64,000 nucleotides of DNA from Falsibacillus albus (GCF_003668575.1 NZ_RCVZ01000002.1:310001-374000); one strand, 5' to 3'; positions 6,687 through 17,991 are shown, numbered from the stretch's first letter. Notes: a model not told the origin generated them from the sequence alone. Numbers and translations: made by a program.

Positions 6687-7979
6687 TTATTCTTTTGTTG
6701 GCGTGCTTTTTATCAATGTCAAAAATCTGAAAATCTCGATCAATAAAATGACCAAGCTCACCCAGACTCCGCCAAATGCAAAGCCCCCGACCAAATCGCT
6801 GGGCTGCTGGATCTGAAGATAACTTTTGCTGATTGCGATCATTGCCAAAATCGAGATGGTTAATACAAGTGCAACCACACTAAAAAAATGGCTGATCGGA
6901 TGCCTGATGATGACATATAAAAAAAAGCCATAGATGACAATCGAAATGAGCATCGACTCGCTTGGAAAAGCATCGCTGAAATTCCGACCTTCAGTAAAAT
7001 AATCGAATAATATATGCAGCCCCTTCCCGAAAATGAGGGCTCCGATTAAATTTACTGCGTAGAACTGCAATTCCATCAGCTTGTTTTTACCGAGAACAAG
7101 CAGCCAAAAAACAGTAAGAAGGATGACCCCATCCAGTGGCTTCCAAGAAGAAAGGGCACTAAAGTAGTGCATCGCCCCCCTCCATCGATCATCAAAGATA
7201 TAATTGATGACTGTCGTAGAAATGATGTTAAATTGTCCAAACTCATTTGCGATAAAGTCTTGGATCAGACCTACCATAAAGCTGATAAGGGTAATCAATA
7301 CCAATGAAACAAACAAAATAAATAACTTGATCCCGATAAAGCTCTTAAATCGTTTAAATGTATGTTCATACAAAAGCCAGCTGTTTTCTTTGATTTTTTC
7401 TCGATTTGTTTTAATAAAAAAATATATTACGTAAATAAGCGCTCCCAGAACACTTGCGACGCCGAGAAATTTGCTCGCTTCCTGATGGAATTCCTCCCAT
7501 TTCGGACCAAAGATTTTCCCAAGCGTGATGAACGTCCCAACCCAAATGAAAACACCGATGTAGGCAAAAATGGCGAATGTTTTAAAATTCATTTTTGTAA
7601 TGCCAGAGAAAATACTGGTCACATGCCTCACACCAGGAACAAAATACGCGAACACCAAAAGCGCCTTGCCGTATTTTTTATGCCAGGCAGCCATCTTGTC
7701 CAGCTTTTCCGGACCTAAATGGATTTTCCTCCCGTGTTTATAGAAAAACGGCGCGCCTAATTTGTAGCCGATCCAATAGGAAACGCTGACCCCGATGATC
7801 CCTCCGACACCACCAAACATAATAGTCAAAAACCAGTTGAGTTTCCCTTGATATACAACAAAACCGACATAGCTCATCAGAACCTCATTCGGTATCGGTA
7901 CAATAATCAACTCGAGCATCAATGAAAAGAAGAGGAAAAGATATCCGTGATGATCAATCATATTCATAAAAAAATCCAC
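6687..7979 (-). CDS. DedA-family membrane protein fused to a degenerate PAP2 domain
   Basis: A 430-residue protein. Residues about 1-190 form a DedA/VTT domain (E23-x4-PIPNE loop; FVPGVRHVTSIFSG re-entrant motif), the family that includes undecaprenyl-phosphate and phospholipid flippases. Residues about 215-425 match the PAP2 phosphatase layout, but the catalytic motifs are altered: KxxxxxxRP reads as KGLHILFDY, PSGH as PSES, and SRx5Hx3D as SKSYLQIQQPSD. All three key Arg/His positions are lost. It begins with GTG 7979 behind AGGAGGGGG. It may be a lipid transporter with a substrate-binding pseudophosphatase. Confidence 0.8.
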   Translation of the reverse strand: MDFFMNMIDHHGYLFLFFSLMLELIIVPIPNEVLMSYVGFVVYQGKLNWFLTIMFGGVGGIIGVSVSYWIGYKLGAPFFYKHGRKIHLGPEKLDKMAAWHKKYGKALLVFAYFVPGVRHVTSIFSGITKMNFKTFAIFAYIGVFIWVGTFITLGKIFGPKWEEFHQEASKFLGVASVLGALIYVIYFFIKTNREKIKENSWLLYEHTFKRFKSFIGIKLFILFVSLVLITLISFMVGLIQDFIANEFGQFNIISTTVINYIFDDRWRGAMHYFSALSSWKPLDGVILLTVFWLLVLGKNKLMELQFYAVNLIGALIFGKGLHILFDYFTEGRNFSDAFPSESMLISIVIYGFFLYVIIRHPISHFFSVVALVLTISILAMIAISKSYLQIQQPSDLVGGFAFGGVWVSLVILLIEIFRFLTLIKSTPTKE

Positions 7980-8186
7980 AAATTTCCCCCTCCTAAATGT
8001 TGTTTTATAAAAAAAGTATACTGAAAAAGATGGAAAAAAGCGAAAAAATGCATAAAGAAAATCTATTTTCGTAATTAATCCAAGATTAAGTAAGGATGGT
8101 CCCCACTTTCCGACGGGGGCTCATACCTTCCACTTCATCCACTTATATGATGACAAATTGTGAGAAATTAGCCTTTGAAAAACAGC

Positions 8187-8214
8187 AAAAAAAGAGAGCC
8201 TGCTATTTAGGCTC
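8187..8214 (-). terminator. Intrinsic terminator of spoVR
   Basis: On the minus strand GAGCCTAAATAGCAGGCTC forms a hairpin followed by TCTTTTTTT. It lies 33 bases after the spoVR stop codon. Confidence 0.85.
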
Positions 8215-8246
8215 CCACTCCCTTAAAATAATTTCGGCAAGGCACA

Positions 8247-9665
8247 TTATAAATATTTTCTTTGGACAGATCGGCCGTCATAAGAAAAGAGCATGTTTTT
8301 CCCTTCTACGACAGTATCGAGATGAACCGTCCTTCCCCATAGCTGATGGACATATGGAAGGACCTTTTCTAAATATTTCAAATCGAGTTCTACATCTTCG
8401 AACCAATGCTTCAAGTACAGCTCACCGTTTTTCATATAGTCCCCATCGGTCACTGTGAGGTAAGGGAAACCACCGTTCACTCTCATGTTCACCAGCTGAT
8501 CCCTTACATTTTCCCACTGTTTATCGACCACTTTGTAATCCTTCCCTTGCTTTTGGAAAAGGTACATATCTTCCCGCATGACCAAATCCTTCGTTAAATA
8601 ATTTCTCAGGAAAGAGATATCGGATTCGATTTCGCGCACCTCAAACATTTTTTCCCTTCCTGAATTAGGTTTGACGCCCAGCTCCTTCATATCATCTGTC
8701 GGGTTGTCGTACCTTTCTTCAATATCTTCAAAAATTTTCAAACCGAGATAATATGGGTTGATGCTAGTTCTTGACGGCTGCACGACTCCTGCGTTGAGTT
8801 TCGCAAATTCCAGCGCTTCCCCGCTTGTCAAATCCAGCTCCCGAAGAATCCGCTGGTGCCAATACGATGCCCAGCCTTCATTCATGATTTTCGTTTCAAG
8901 CTGCGGCCAAAAATATAACATTTCTTCCCTGATCATCGTCAAAATATCCCGTTGCCAATCAGCAAGTTCCCTGCTGTAGGACTCAATGAAAAGCAAAATA
9001 TCCTTTTCCGGCTGAGGCGGGAATTTCTTTCGTTTTTTCTTTTTTTCCATCGGTTTCGGTTTCTCATCAAGCGACCATAGATCATCATAAGGAGAAGACA
9101 ACTTTGTATCCTCGTCTTCTTCCCATTCCTCTGCATCCGCCATGGTCCATGACAGCTTTGGCCGCATGAGTGAGGGATCAATATGCTCTTCGATTGCCAG
9201 GACTGCATCGATAAACGTTTCTACCTCCCGCTTTCCGTACTGAATTTCATACTCGCGGATCCTCTCAGCCGTGGCAGACATGCTCTCGACCATGTCTCTT
9301 TTCGTATTCTGAAAACGGACATTATTCTTGAAGAAATCGCAATGGGCCAAAACATGTGCAACGATCAGTTTGTTTTGGATCAACGAGTTTGAATCCAATA
9401 AAAAAGCATAGCAGGGATCGGAATTGATGACCAATTCGTAAATTTTACTCAGTCCAAGGTCATAATGAAGTTTCATTTTAAAAAATTGCTTCCCAAAACT
9501 CCAGTGAGAGAACCTTGTCGGCATCCCATATGCTCCAAAGGTATAAATAATATCAGCAGGACAAATTTCGTAACGCATTGGATAGAAATCTAGACCAAAA
9601 CCTTTGGCAATTTCCGTGATCTCAGCAATTGATTGTTGAAGCTGTTTATGTTCAACCTCTCTCAT
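8247..9665 (-). CDS. spoVR: Stage V sporulation protein R
   Basis: A 472-residue SpoVR-family protein, involved in spore cortex formation in B. subtilis; the biochemical role is not established. Family blocks seen include [42 protein letters not shown] and HRVFEV-like regions near the C-terminus. A highly charged linker (residues about 180-225, [10 protein letters not shown] then [10 protein letters not shown]) is typical. The start ATG follows GGGGGAA. It is monocistronic with its own terminator. Confidence 0.93.
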   Translation of the reverse strand: MREVEHKQLQQSIAEITEIAKGFGLDFYPMRYEICPADIIYTFGAYGMPTRFSHWSFGKQFFKMKLHYDLGLSKIYELVINSDPCYAFLLDSNSLIQNKLIVAHVLAHCDFFKNNVRFQNTKRDMVESMSATAERIREYEIQYGKREVETFIDAVLAIEEHIDPSLMRPKLSWTMADAEEWEEDEDTKLSSPYDDLWSLDEKPKPMEKKKKRKKFPPQPEKDILLFIESYSRELADWQRDILTMIREEMLYFWPQLETKIMNEGWASYWHQRILRELDLTSGEALEFAKLNAGVVQPSRTSINPYYLGLKIFEDIEERYDNPTDDMKELGVKPNSGREKMFEVREIESDISFLRNYLTKDLVMREDMYLFQKQGKDYKVVDKQWENVRDQLVNMRVNGGFPYLTVTDGDYMKNGELYLKHWFEDVELDLKYLEKVLPYVHQLWGRTVHLDTVVEGKNMLFSYDGRSVQRKYL

Positions 9666-9758
9666 AGGCGTTTCCCCCTTTACCTCTTATCACAATGTAT
9701 GAGCTGATAAAGGTGAACATGAAAGGAGATTTAAAATTCATGATCGTTAAATCCAGAT

Positions 9759-9803
9759 AAAAACTGCCCCTTAGGTCGACAGGTCGCCTGCAGGGCAGTT
9801 TTA
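9759..9803 (-). terminator. Intrinsic terminator of the MFS gene
   Basis: Arms AAAACTGCCC and GGGCAGTTTT, with an internal partly paired loop, followed by TTTTTATC on the minus strand. It lies just downstream of the MFS transporter stop. Confidence 0.8.
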
Positions 9804-9809
9804 AAAAGA

Positions 9810-11021
9810 TTACGTTTCGCTTTTTAGTGATTTTGCCAGCACCTTTGCAGGGATGATGCTTATCGACAGACATATCGCCGAAAGGATAAAAGCGGATCGA
9901 ACGCCATGATGCTCCACGAACCATCCTGCTGCAAGCGATGCAGCTCCAAAGGTCATGGTCACTAATGAAGTCTGTGCAGCATATACCTTAGGGAGCCGGT
10001 CAGGTTCCGCTTCCCATTGGACGATGGTCTGCAGGACCACTGTCTTCGATTGATCGAATAAACCAAATAAGCATGACAAGAGCAGCGCCAATACAGGAAT
10101 GGCATTAAAAGAGAAGGCAAATGTGATAATGGCCGTTAGCATACTTGACAGCCAAATATAAGATTGCTGCCCCTTCCCGAGGATTCCATGAAACCTCAAC
10201 ATCATGATGCTGGCTAAAATTAAGCCGACAAAGAAAGCGGCATTGATGAATCCCCACCATTCTTCGCCAACCTTCAGCTGCTTTTCAACGAAAATATACA
10301 TAATGGCTGCAATCCAAACAACACTGGCAGCCGTTTCTATCCAATAAATATAATGGACTCTCCTCAAACGGGCATTCGACCAAATTTCCGTCCACCCTGT
10401 CGTCAATGAATGCACATAGTCCAGAAATAGCTTTTTATTTGCAGCAGATGGAGTCTGCTGGGATGCAAGCGATATCCTTGCCATAAAAATGGTACTGAAA
10501 ATATATAAAATAAATGTAACAGCCATGGTTCCTTTAGTTGAAATCATGGCGGTCAATATCCCTCCGATGCTCCAGCCGCTGATGCCAATCAGATGATCGA
10601 CTGTCGACAAAAAACCGTTGGTACCCAATAGTTCTTCCCTTTTCACCAGCAACGGCACCATCGCATTTTGTGCAGGCTGCGCCCATCCATCCAAAAAGGC
10701 AATCATCGCTGCCAAAACCAGCAGCGGCCATATGGCGCCTATTTGCACCGTCATAGTAAAAAACAACAGGAGCAAAAGACCTGTCTTAAGCACCTGGGAA
10801 TGAAACAACAAAGCCTTCAAGGCATAACGATCTAAAAGCAGAGGTGCGATGATGCTGCTCAAGAAACGAGAGAACGTCACTATGAATGGCACTAAAGCCA
10901 TGTAAAGCGGCGAATGCGACTCATCATATATCTCCGCAATCAATGCTACGACATAAAGCACATCCCCTGCATTTGCAAAAGCCTGCCCCAACCATAAATA
11001 ACGAAAGGCTTTAGACTTCAT
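9810..11021 (-). CDS. MFS transporter
   Basis: A 403-residue protein with about twelve hydrophobic segments. The N-terminal LWLGQAFANAGDVLYVVAL and the helix 2-3 loop DRYALKALLF follow the pattern of the MdtH/EntS-like drug and siderophore exporter branch of the major facilitator superfamily. ATG 11021 is chosen over TTG 11027 because the GGGGGG ribosome-binding site sits nine bases before the ATG. It is a single gene, with a terminator; substrate unknown. Confidence 0.82.
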   Translation of the reverse strand: MKSKAFRYLWLGQAFANAGDVLYVVALIAEIYDESHSPLYMALVPFIVTFSRFLSSIIAPLLLDRYALKALLFHSQVLKTGLLLLLFFTMTVQIGAIWPLLVLAAMIAFLDGWAQPAQNAMVPLLVKREELLGTNGFLSTVDHLIGISGWSIGGILTAMISTKGTMAVTFILYIFSTIFMARISLASQQTPSAANKKLFLDYVHSLTTGWTEIWSNARLRRVHYIYWIETAASVVWIAAIMYIFVEKQLKVGEEWWGFINAAFFVGLILASIMMLRFHGILGKGQQSYIWLSSMLTAIITFAFSFNAIPVLALLLSCLFGLFDQSKTVVLQTIVQWEAEPDRLPKVYAAQTSLVTMTFGAASLAAGWFVEHHGVRSAFILSAICLSISIIPAKVLAKSLKSET

Positions 11022-11144
11022 TTTCAAAGTCCCCCCATTTCAATATCATTCATCATTTCTTCATTAGGAGAACTCCTTACATCGGAACACTCACCTTTCC
11101 AAAATCCGCAAATAATAACTTCATCTTACCACAACAGAAAAAGA

Positions 11145-11179
11145 CCCTGCACTTTGGTGCCAGGCACCAAAGGACAGGG
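11145..11179 (-). terminator. Terminator of yhdC containing the GGTGCC/GGCACC palindrome
   Basis: A long hairpin, CCCTG-cac-TTTGGTGCC with its complement GGCACCAAA-gga-CAGGG, followed on the minus strand by TCTTTTTC. It is one of four copies in the window of a palindrome with core GGTGCC-N-GGCACC. Confidence 0.8.
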
Positions 11180-11190
11180 TTAGAAATCGT

Positions 11191-11508
11191 TTATTGGCTG
11201 GCTTCTTTGACTGCGAGTGTAACCAGTTTCTCATTTTGCGGACTGTGGGTCACTTGGACAATGATGATCTTATCCATGTTGTTTTCTTTTACTGTAAATT
11301 TAAAGTTATCCTGTACGAGATCTTCCCCAAGTTTTTTTCTTCCCATATACTGATATTCCGTCAATTCTTCGGAAGGGTAATCTTCCTTTACGATTGCTGT
11401 GGCCATTCTCCCATACTTTGCATAATCCACTTTTTGAGCGGATGCCTGCAGAGAAGACCCCAAGAGCATGAGTATACAAAAACCAACGGAAAGGACGATG
11501 TGTTTCAT
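11191..11508 (-). CDS. yhdC: Secreted DUF3889 protein (YhdC/YqzG family)
   Basis: A 105-residue protein with a Sec signal peptide (residues about 1-25, hydrophobic core IVLSVGFCILMLLG, cleavage near ASA-QK) and a DUF3889 domain (YAKYGRMATAIVKEDYP, YQYMGRK, VQVTH). Family members in Bacillus are YqzG and YhdC; function unknown. ATG 11508 follows AGGAGGAAAAAGG, so the longer upstream reading is rejected. Its position beside yhdB and yhdA matches the B. subtilis order. Confidence 0.82.
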   Translation of the reverse strand: MKHIVLSVGFCILMLLGSSLQASAQKVDYAKYGRMATAIVKEDYPSEELTEYQYMGRKKLGEDLVQDNFKFTVKENNMDKIIIVQVTHSPQNEKLVTLAVKEASQ

Positions 11509-11698
11509 TCCTTTTTCCTCCTGCATGTTTTTTATTAGGATGACTCCTGCATCCAAAATTATTCAAAACCTTTGGGTCCGAAAGATATCCATGCAAATGA
11601 AGGAAAGGCGATGAAATCAACTCCTCCAACTTTTTCAGGGGAAGAAAGTCTTGATGCGGCATAAACTATTCATAACTCCTTTAGAAGGAGGTACAGGA

Positions 11699-11950
11699 AT
11701 GAATCGAGTGGATTACGACCGCGCATTATATTATACCCATCGATCAGAATGGGATAATTTATTGATACTAATGGTCAGAACGCAAGATGATGTTTTGTCG
11801 AAGAGAATTGAGCATTTCCTGCATGCTTACAATTTTTCAGATGATTATGCAGTGATCGAAAGAAAACTGTATAACCTTTTACGTTATGTTGATTATGCAA
11901 ACTCACTTACCACCTTCCAACCCATGGAAGAAGAAGTTGTGCTTCACTGA
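11699..11950 (+). CDS. yhdB: YhdB family protein
   Basis: An 83-residue soluble protein starting MNRVDYDRALYYTHRSEWD and containing LLILMVRTQDD and IEHFLHAYNF, which match B. subtilis YhdB as I recall it. Function unknown. The start ATG at 11699 has a strong AGAAGGAGG eight bases upstream. It is convergent with yhdA, and they share the terminator that follows. Confidence 0.85.
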   Translation: MNRVDYDRALYYTHRSEWDNLLILMVRTQDDVLSKRIEHFLHAYNFSDDYAVIERKLYNLLRYVDYANSLTTFQPMEEEVVLH

Positions 11951-12001
11951 CGTAGGGTGGCTGGGCTGCCGTTGATGTAACAAGAAAAGAATTCCACCAA
12001 T

Positions 12002-12039
12002 AAAAAAAGAAGCTGACTCGTTTTCGGAGTCAGCTTTTT
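12002..12039. terminator. Bidirectional terminator between yhdB and yhdA
   Basis: Arms AAGCTGACTC and GAGTCAGCTT with a loop of seven bases, flanked by an A-run on the left and a T-run on the right, so it works on both strands. Confidence 0.9.
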
Positions 12040-12042
12040 AAA

Positions 12043-13246
<1,204 letters not shown>

Positions 13247-13260
13247 CAAGCTCCATCCCC

Positions 13261-14388
13261 CTAATATGGCATTGTGACTGTAATCTTCGTACCACTTCCC
13301 AACTTGCTCTCAAATCGAAAAGTCCCCGATAAGGCTTCGGTTCGTTCCTTCATGCTTTGAAGCCCGACCGAATATAGTGTCCTCCCCTTTTCAAAATCAA
13401 AGCCGCATCCCTTATCCTCGATATTCATTTCAAATGACTTTTCACTGACTTTCATCTGAATGAATACCTCGTTTTGACCAGAATGTTTTTTGCAATTATT
13501 CAACGCTTCCTGGCAGATGCGCCAAAGAGCTTCTTCAATCTTTGAAGGCAGGCACATGACGCCTGTTAATTTTGTATGGACTTTTAAACCAAGCATTTCC
13601 CCGTATCCTTTTATCGCTTCCAGCAGTCCGACTTCAAGCCCCTTTGGCCGCAGCTGCCAAATGAGGGCACGCATTTCTGTCAATGCTTCCTGCGCCAACT
13701 CCCCTATCATCGAGAATGTATCCTTGATATCTGGATCTTCCGTGAGCGAAGCCCCGCCGCGTGCCGTCAAAGTAAGGGAAAACAAAAGCTGATTGACAGA
13801 ATCGTGTAAATCTCTCGCAAGTCGATTCCGTTCTTGCATGAGCGCGACTTCCTGCTCTTTCTTTGTCAGCTTCATTCGCTTGATTGCCGAACCTATTTGA
13901 AGGGCGACAGATTCCAACAGCGCCAACTCGTTGGAAGTGAATTGTTTTTTGTGAGGCGAAGCGACATTCAATAAACCGAATGTTTCTTTGCCGGATTGAA
14001 GCGGCACTGTTGCATGATGTGTGATTCCTTCCGTCTCTCCCCACTCATGTTCGATGGCATCTTCGATCCTTTTGCATTCAATTATGTTAGAAGCTTTCGT
14101 CAGCTTTCCTTTTTGCAGTTTATCTACGCACCAGCAACTTCCTTTTTTCATGGGCTGACACTGGCAGTAAGTCAAAGCTGCCGGCAGATTTTCTGCAGCG
14201 ACCATGGAATGTGCACCTTGTTCACCATCTATAAAGAAGATCCAGCCAGTCGTAAAGCCGGTTATTTGCAGTAGTTTCTTCAGCACCCCTTTGAGCATGG
14301 GGGCGAGATCTGTCTCTTCATTCAAAAGCTCGGCGATGCTTTTTAATATATGAAGGTCGGATTGATGTTTAATTTCCTCCAATGACAT
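13261..14388 (-). CDS. yhcY: GAF-domain sensor histidine kinase (YhcY-like)
   Basis: A 375-residue soluble kinase. An N-terminal GAF sensor (about 20-175) contains a cysteine cluster, C75xC77...C85xC87 plus C105. It is followed by a HisKA_3 dimerisation domain with phospho-acceptor His195 (ARDLHDSVNQ) and a HATPase_c domain (N-box CQEALNNCKKHS; G-box DKGCGFD and SVGLQSMKERTEAL). No membrane segment is seen, so it senses a cytoplasmic signal. It is paired with yhcZ. Confidence 0.88.
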   Translation of the reverse strand: MSLEEIKHQSDLHILKSIAELLNEETDLAPMLKGVLKKLLQITGFTTGWIFFIDGEQGAHSMVAAENLPAALTYCQCQPMKKGSCWCVDKLQKGKLTKASNIIECKRIEDAIEHEWGETEGITHHATVPLQSGKETFGLLNVASPHKKQFTSNELALLESVALQIGSAIKRMKLTKKEQEVALMQERNRLARDLHDSVNQLLFSLTLTARGGASLTEDPDIKDTFSMIGELAQEALTEMRALIWQLRPKGLEVGLLEAIKGYGEMLGLKVHTKLTGVMCLPSKIEEALWRICQEALNNCKKHSGQNEVFIQMKVSEKSFEMNIEDKGCGFDFEKGRTLYSVGLQSMKERTEALSGTFRFESKLGSGTKITVTMPY

Positions 14389-14563
14389 AATGATTCTCCT
14401 TTGGCTTACTTCCTCTTACTACCATTATACAAATTGATTCAAATAAATCCCATTCGAATTTTGATCGAATTTCTTCTACGACTTTCGTATGAGATGTGCA
14501 TTTCATTGGATGAATTTAATTTGATATAGTATGTTTTATGTTGATGAGGAAGGAGACTTGATG

Positions 14564-15088
14564 ATGAAGAGAATTGCCATCGATATGGACGAGGTCATGG
14601 CTGATTTTGTGACTAAACATTTGTATCTCTACAACAGCGATTTCAATGAATCGTTGACGAAAAAAGATCTTCTAGGAAAGAAGTTAAGGCACTTGCGGCC
14701 AGGACGTGAAAAAGAATTAATGGAATATATTGATGAACCAGATTTCTTTCGGGATTTAGAAGTAATGGAGGGCTCCCAAGAAGTCATTCGAGAATTAAGC
14801 GAGCATTATGAAATTTTCATTACTACTGCTGCAATGGAGCATCCTGCTTCCTTCACTGCGAAGTACGAATGGCTAAACGAGCATTTTCCATTTCTATCAG
14901 ATATGAATATTGTGTTCTGCGGCGACAAAAGCATCATCCATGCAGATTATTTAATCGATGACAATGCACGCCATTTCAGACGCTTCACAGGACAAGGTAT
15001 ATTGTTTACTTCACCACATAATGTCAATGAAACAGATTATGTCCGGGTCAACAACTGGAAGGAAGTTCGAGAATTCTTCTTGAAATGA
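14564..15088 (+). CDS. 5'(3')-deoxyribonucleotidase (NT5C family, HAD fold)
   Basis: A 174-residue HAD phosphatase. Motif I is IDMDEVMADF, with nucleophile Asp7 and acid/base Asp9; motif II is TTAAMEHP, and motif III is DYLIDDNARHF. This is the NT5C-type nucleotidase seen in many Bacilli (YorS/YqfW-like), which dephosphorylates deoxynucleoside monophosphates. Two ATGs precede Lys2; ATG 14564 sits eight bases from AGGAG. It shares a symmetrical terminator with the convergent SDR gene. Confidence 0.85.
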   Translation: MKRIAIDMDEVMADFVTKHLYLYNSDFNESLTKKDLLGKKLRHLRPGREKELMEYIDEPDFFRDLEVMEGSQEVIRELSEHYEIFITTAAMEHPASFTAKYEWLNEHFPFLSDMNIVFCGDKSIIHADYLIDDNARHFRRFTGQGILFTSPHNVNETDYVRVNNWKEVREFFLK

Positions 15089-15135
15089 AATAAGGTATGC
15101 ACGTTGGTGCCTGGCACCAACGTGCATACCTTATT
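15089..15135. terminator. Bidirectional terminator, perfect 23-bp arms, GGTGCC/GGCACC core
   Basis: A 47-base perfect inverted repeat with a single central T. The outer arms are AATAAGGTATGCACGTT and its complement, and the core is GGTGCC-T-GGCACC. It lies between two convergent genes, 3 bases from each. It is one of four related palindromes in the window. Confidence 0.85.
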
Positions 15136-15137
15136 AT

Positions 15138-15860
15138 TTAGGCGATTGGATAGTCTTGTGCGAATGGGTGGATGATCATTTCATCAATCATCATATGCTT
15201 CGGTGCCGATGCCATATATACGACTGCCTTCGCAATATCCTGAACCTTCAGCCAGTCTTGCTTCTCAGGCAGTCCTTGCTGAGAGCCAGCCAAGTATGTA
15301 TCGACCATTCCTGGATTTATGGTCCCAACTCTTATACCATGTTCTCTCACTTCTTGAGCAAGTGCGCCTGAAAAGCCTTGAACAGCATATTTTGTCGCAG
15401 TATATGCTGCACCATTCGGAATCGTGTAACGTGCAACATCTGAAGAGATGGTGATGATTGTCCCGAATTTCTGGTCTTTCATGGTCGGAAGGACGGCCTT
15501 CGCGCACAAGAAGACGCCTTGGACATTTACATCGAATACCTTCTTCCATTCATCAGCGCTTGTATCTTCCACTGATTTAAAGAAGCCAATCCCTGCGTTA
15601 TTTACCAATATATCGATTTTGCCAAATGCGTTTTTGGCTTCTTCAATCACACGATTGACTTCTTCCTCGCTGCTGACATCCGCTTGGACGGCGAATGCAT
15701 CTGGATATCCAATCTCTTTTAGATGATCTGCTGTTTTAAAAATTTCTTTGGAACTGCCGACGACCACAAGCTTTGCCCCTTCCTTTGCAAGCTGGATTGC
15801 CGTTTCTCTGCCGATTCCACGCGAAGCTCCTGTGACGATGGCGATTTGATCTGTTAGCAT
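15138..15860 (-). CDS. SDR-family oxidoreductase
   Basis: A 240-residue classical short-chain dehydrogenase/reductase. The cofactor motif TGASRGIG is at 10-17, NNAG at 87-90, and the catalytic Ser140, Tyr153 and Lys157 (YTATK) are present. NADP preference is suggested by the Arg in the glycine motif. Substrate unknown. ATG 15860 is preferred over the ATG nine bases upstream, which lies within the AGGATGAGG ribosome-binding region. Confidence 0.87.
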   Translation of the reverse strand: MLTDQIAIVTGASRGIGRETAIQLAKEGAKLVVVGSSKEIFKTADHLKEIGYPDAFAVQADVSSEEEVNRVIEEAKNAFGKIDILVNNAGIGFFKSVEDTSADEWKKVFDVNVQGVFLCAKAVLPTMKDQKFGTIITISSDVARYTIPNGAAYTATKYAVQGFSGALAQEVREHGIRVGTINPGMVDTYLAGSQQGLPEKQDWLKVQDIAKAVVYMASAPKHMMIDEMIIHPFAQDYPIA

Positions 15861-16016
15861 TTTCCTCATCCTTTCATCTTTGTCGTGTTTTCATATTGTT
15901 TATTGGATGCCTGTCCATTATAGCTGTTTATACAGATGAGAACAAAGGTAAATCGATCTGTGCGAAACCAGCTAATAGAAAAGAACGCACCCGATAGAGA
16001 TGCGTTCCTATACTGA

Positions 16017-17768
16017 CTATACTTTAAGATTTTTCACGGAATTCAATGTATGCTCGACGATGTCCATAAAACTATTCGTGATTTCTTCAAGTTTTTTGGC
16101 ACTTTCATCGTTGTCCTTCCCGACCACCCCGAAGTAGAACTTCACTTTTGGTTCAGTTCCAGATGGCCGCAGGCAGATCCAAGAACCGTCTTCCAAAATG
16201 TATTTAATGACGTTCGATGAAGGCAATGTCAGTTTTTCAGATTTCCCTTCTGCATCGACTTTGGTCTGAGTTGCATAGTCTTCTGTCATCACCACGCTCA
16301 TCCCATTGACAACAGTCAATGGCTGGCGGCGAAACTCATCGATGAGGGCGCTGATCTGCTCTGCGCCTTCTTTTCCTTTCAGGGTCATCGATTTCAAGTT
16401 TTCACGATGGTAGCCATGATTTTCAAATAGTTCAAATAATACTTCATAAAGCGTATTGCCTTGTTTTTTGTAGTAAGCGCATGCTTCCACTGCCAACAGT
16501 GCAGCTTGGATCGCATCCTTGTCGCGGGCAAAGTCTCCGATTAGATAGCCGTAGCTTTCCTCATAACCGAACAAGAAGGAATGCGAACCATCACCATTGT
16601 ATTGCTTGATTTTTTCCCCAATGAATTTAAAGCCAGTCAAGACATCCTCGACTTCAGCTCCGAAACTTCTCGCTACCTTTTCACCGAGCTGGGAAGTGAC
16701 AATCGTTTTAAAAACGATGCCGTTTTCAGGGATGTTATTCTTTTCAGCCTTTTGACTGAGAATATAGTGCAATAGCAGAGAACCTGTTTGATTTCCTGTC
16801 AAAAGGACGTACTCCCCAACCTCATTTTTGACAGCGACACCCAAGCGGTCAGCATCGGGATCAGTTGCAATCAAAATATCTGCATCATGTTTTTTTCCAT
16901 CCCTTATCGCTAGCTCGAAAGCAGCCTGCTCTTCCGGATTAGGTGATTTGACTGTAGAAAATTCAGCATCTGGCTGTTCCTGCTCTTCAACGATATAGAC
17001 ATTCTCATAGCCATAAGCCTTAAGCGACTGCCTTAAAGGTTTGTTTGCCGTCCCATGCAGCGGAGTGAAAACAATCTTTAAGTCCACTTCACCGGAAATA
17101 CCAGGATTTTCGCTGATGGTCATTAATTTATCAACATATTGGCGGTCCATTTCATCACCAAGCATGGTAATGAGCCCGCGTGATTTTAATGCATCTTCTG
17201 TTTCTACTTGAATTAATAATTCATTCTCCACCTCATTGACTTTCTCAATGACGGCTTCCGCATCTGCAAGATTTAATTGTGCTCCATCTTCACCGTAAAC
17301 TTTGTATCCATTATATTCAGGCGGATTATGACTTGCCGTGATGACGATTCCAGAGAATGCATTCAAATCCCTGACTGCAAAAGATAGTTGAGGGGTCGGA
17401 CGCAATTCAGAGAATACATAGGTTTGAATGCCATGTGTCGCAAGTGTTCTTGCTGCTTCCATCGCAAATTCAGGAGATTTATGACGAGAATCATATGCGA
17501 TGGCGACACCCCTTTTCTTTGCATCCTCACCATGATTTTCTATGTATCGTGCCAGGCCTTCCGATGCTTTTCGGATGGTGTAAAGATTCATTCGGTTCGT
17601 TCCAGGTCCAATGACTCCCCGCATGCCGCCTGTCCCGAACTCTAAATTTTTATAAAAAGCATCCTCTAAATGCTTCTCGTCTTCCTTCATTTCATTCAAT
17701 TGTGATGCAATTTCTTCATCCAGGCCTTGAAAGCTGCTCCATCTCTCATATGTATGCTGCCAAGTCAT
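16017..17768 (-). CDS. pgcA: Alpha-phosphoglucomutase
   Basis: A 583-residue phosphohexomutase converting glucose 6-phosphate and glucose 1-phosphate, needed for UDP-glucose, cell-wall teichoic acid and glycolipid synthesis. The phosphoserine loop TASHNP centres on Ser146, the Mg2+ loop is DPDADR, the sugar-binding loop GYEESYG, and the phosphate-binding loop RPSGTEPK. The length and sequence match B. subtilis PgcA (YhxB). I start at ATG 17768 ([10 protein letters not shown]), nine bases after GGAGG; the frame is open for 27 more codons upstream but without a ribosome-binding site. Confidence 0.93.
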   Translation of the reverse strand: MTWQHTYERWSSFQGLDEEIASQLNEMKEDEKHLEDAFYKNLEFGTGGMRGVIGPGTNRMNLYTIRKASEGLARYIENHGEDAKKRGVAIAYDSRHKSPEFAMEAARTLATHGIQTYVFSELRPTPQLSFAVRDLNAFSGIVITASHNPPEYNGYKVYGEDGAQLNLADAEAVIEKVNEVENELLIQVETEDALKSRGLITMLGDEMDRQYVDKLMTISENPGISGEVDLKIVFTPLHGTANKPLRQSLKAYGYENVYIVEEQEQPDAEFSTVKSPNPEEQAAFELAIRDGKKHDADILIATDPDADRLGVAVKNEVGEYVLLTGNQTGSLLLHYILSQKAEKNNIPENGIVFKTIVTSQLGEKVARSFGAEVEDVLTGFKFIGEKIKQYNGDGSHSFLFGYEESYGYLIGDFARDKDAIQAALLAVEACAYYKKQGNTLYEVLFELFENHGYHRENLKSMTLKGKEGAEQISALIDEFRRQPLTVVNGMSVVMTEDYATQTKVDAEGKSEKLTLPSSNVIKYILEDGSWICLRPSGTEPKVKFYFGVVGKDNDESAKKLEEITNSFMDIVEHTLNSVKNLKV

Positions 17769-17956
17769 CTTCATTCGCCTCCAATACGTATTGTTCAGAC
17801 TGGTGACAAACGCTCGTATTCTCCGTTGCTCGTCAGTCTGATTGTTCATATTATCATTTCGTGAAAAAAAGCGAATTTCCTGTCAAAACAATCCGAGGAA
17901 ATACGACAAATCTCCAACACTCGTTCATTATACAACTTCCTTCCACCTTTATTAAG

Positions 17957-17987
17957 TAAAAAAAAGAACCGTTTGAACAACGGCTCG
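17957..17987 (-). terminator. Intrinsic terminator of the symporter gene
   Basis: On the minus strand GAGCCGTT and AACGGTTC (one G-T pair) form a short hairpin, followed by eight Ts. It lies just beyond the tandem repeat at the symporter stop codon. Confidence 0.8.
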
Positions 17988-17991
17988 AAAT

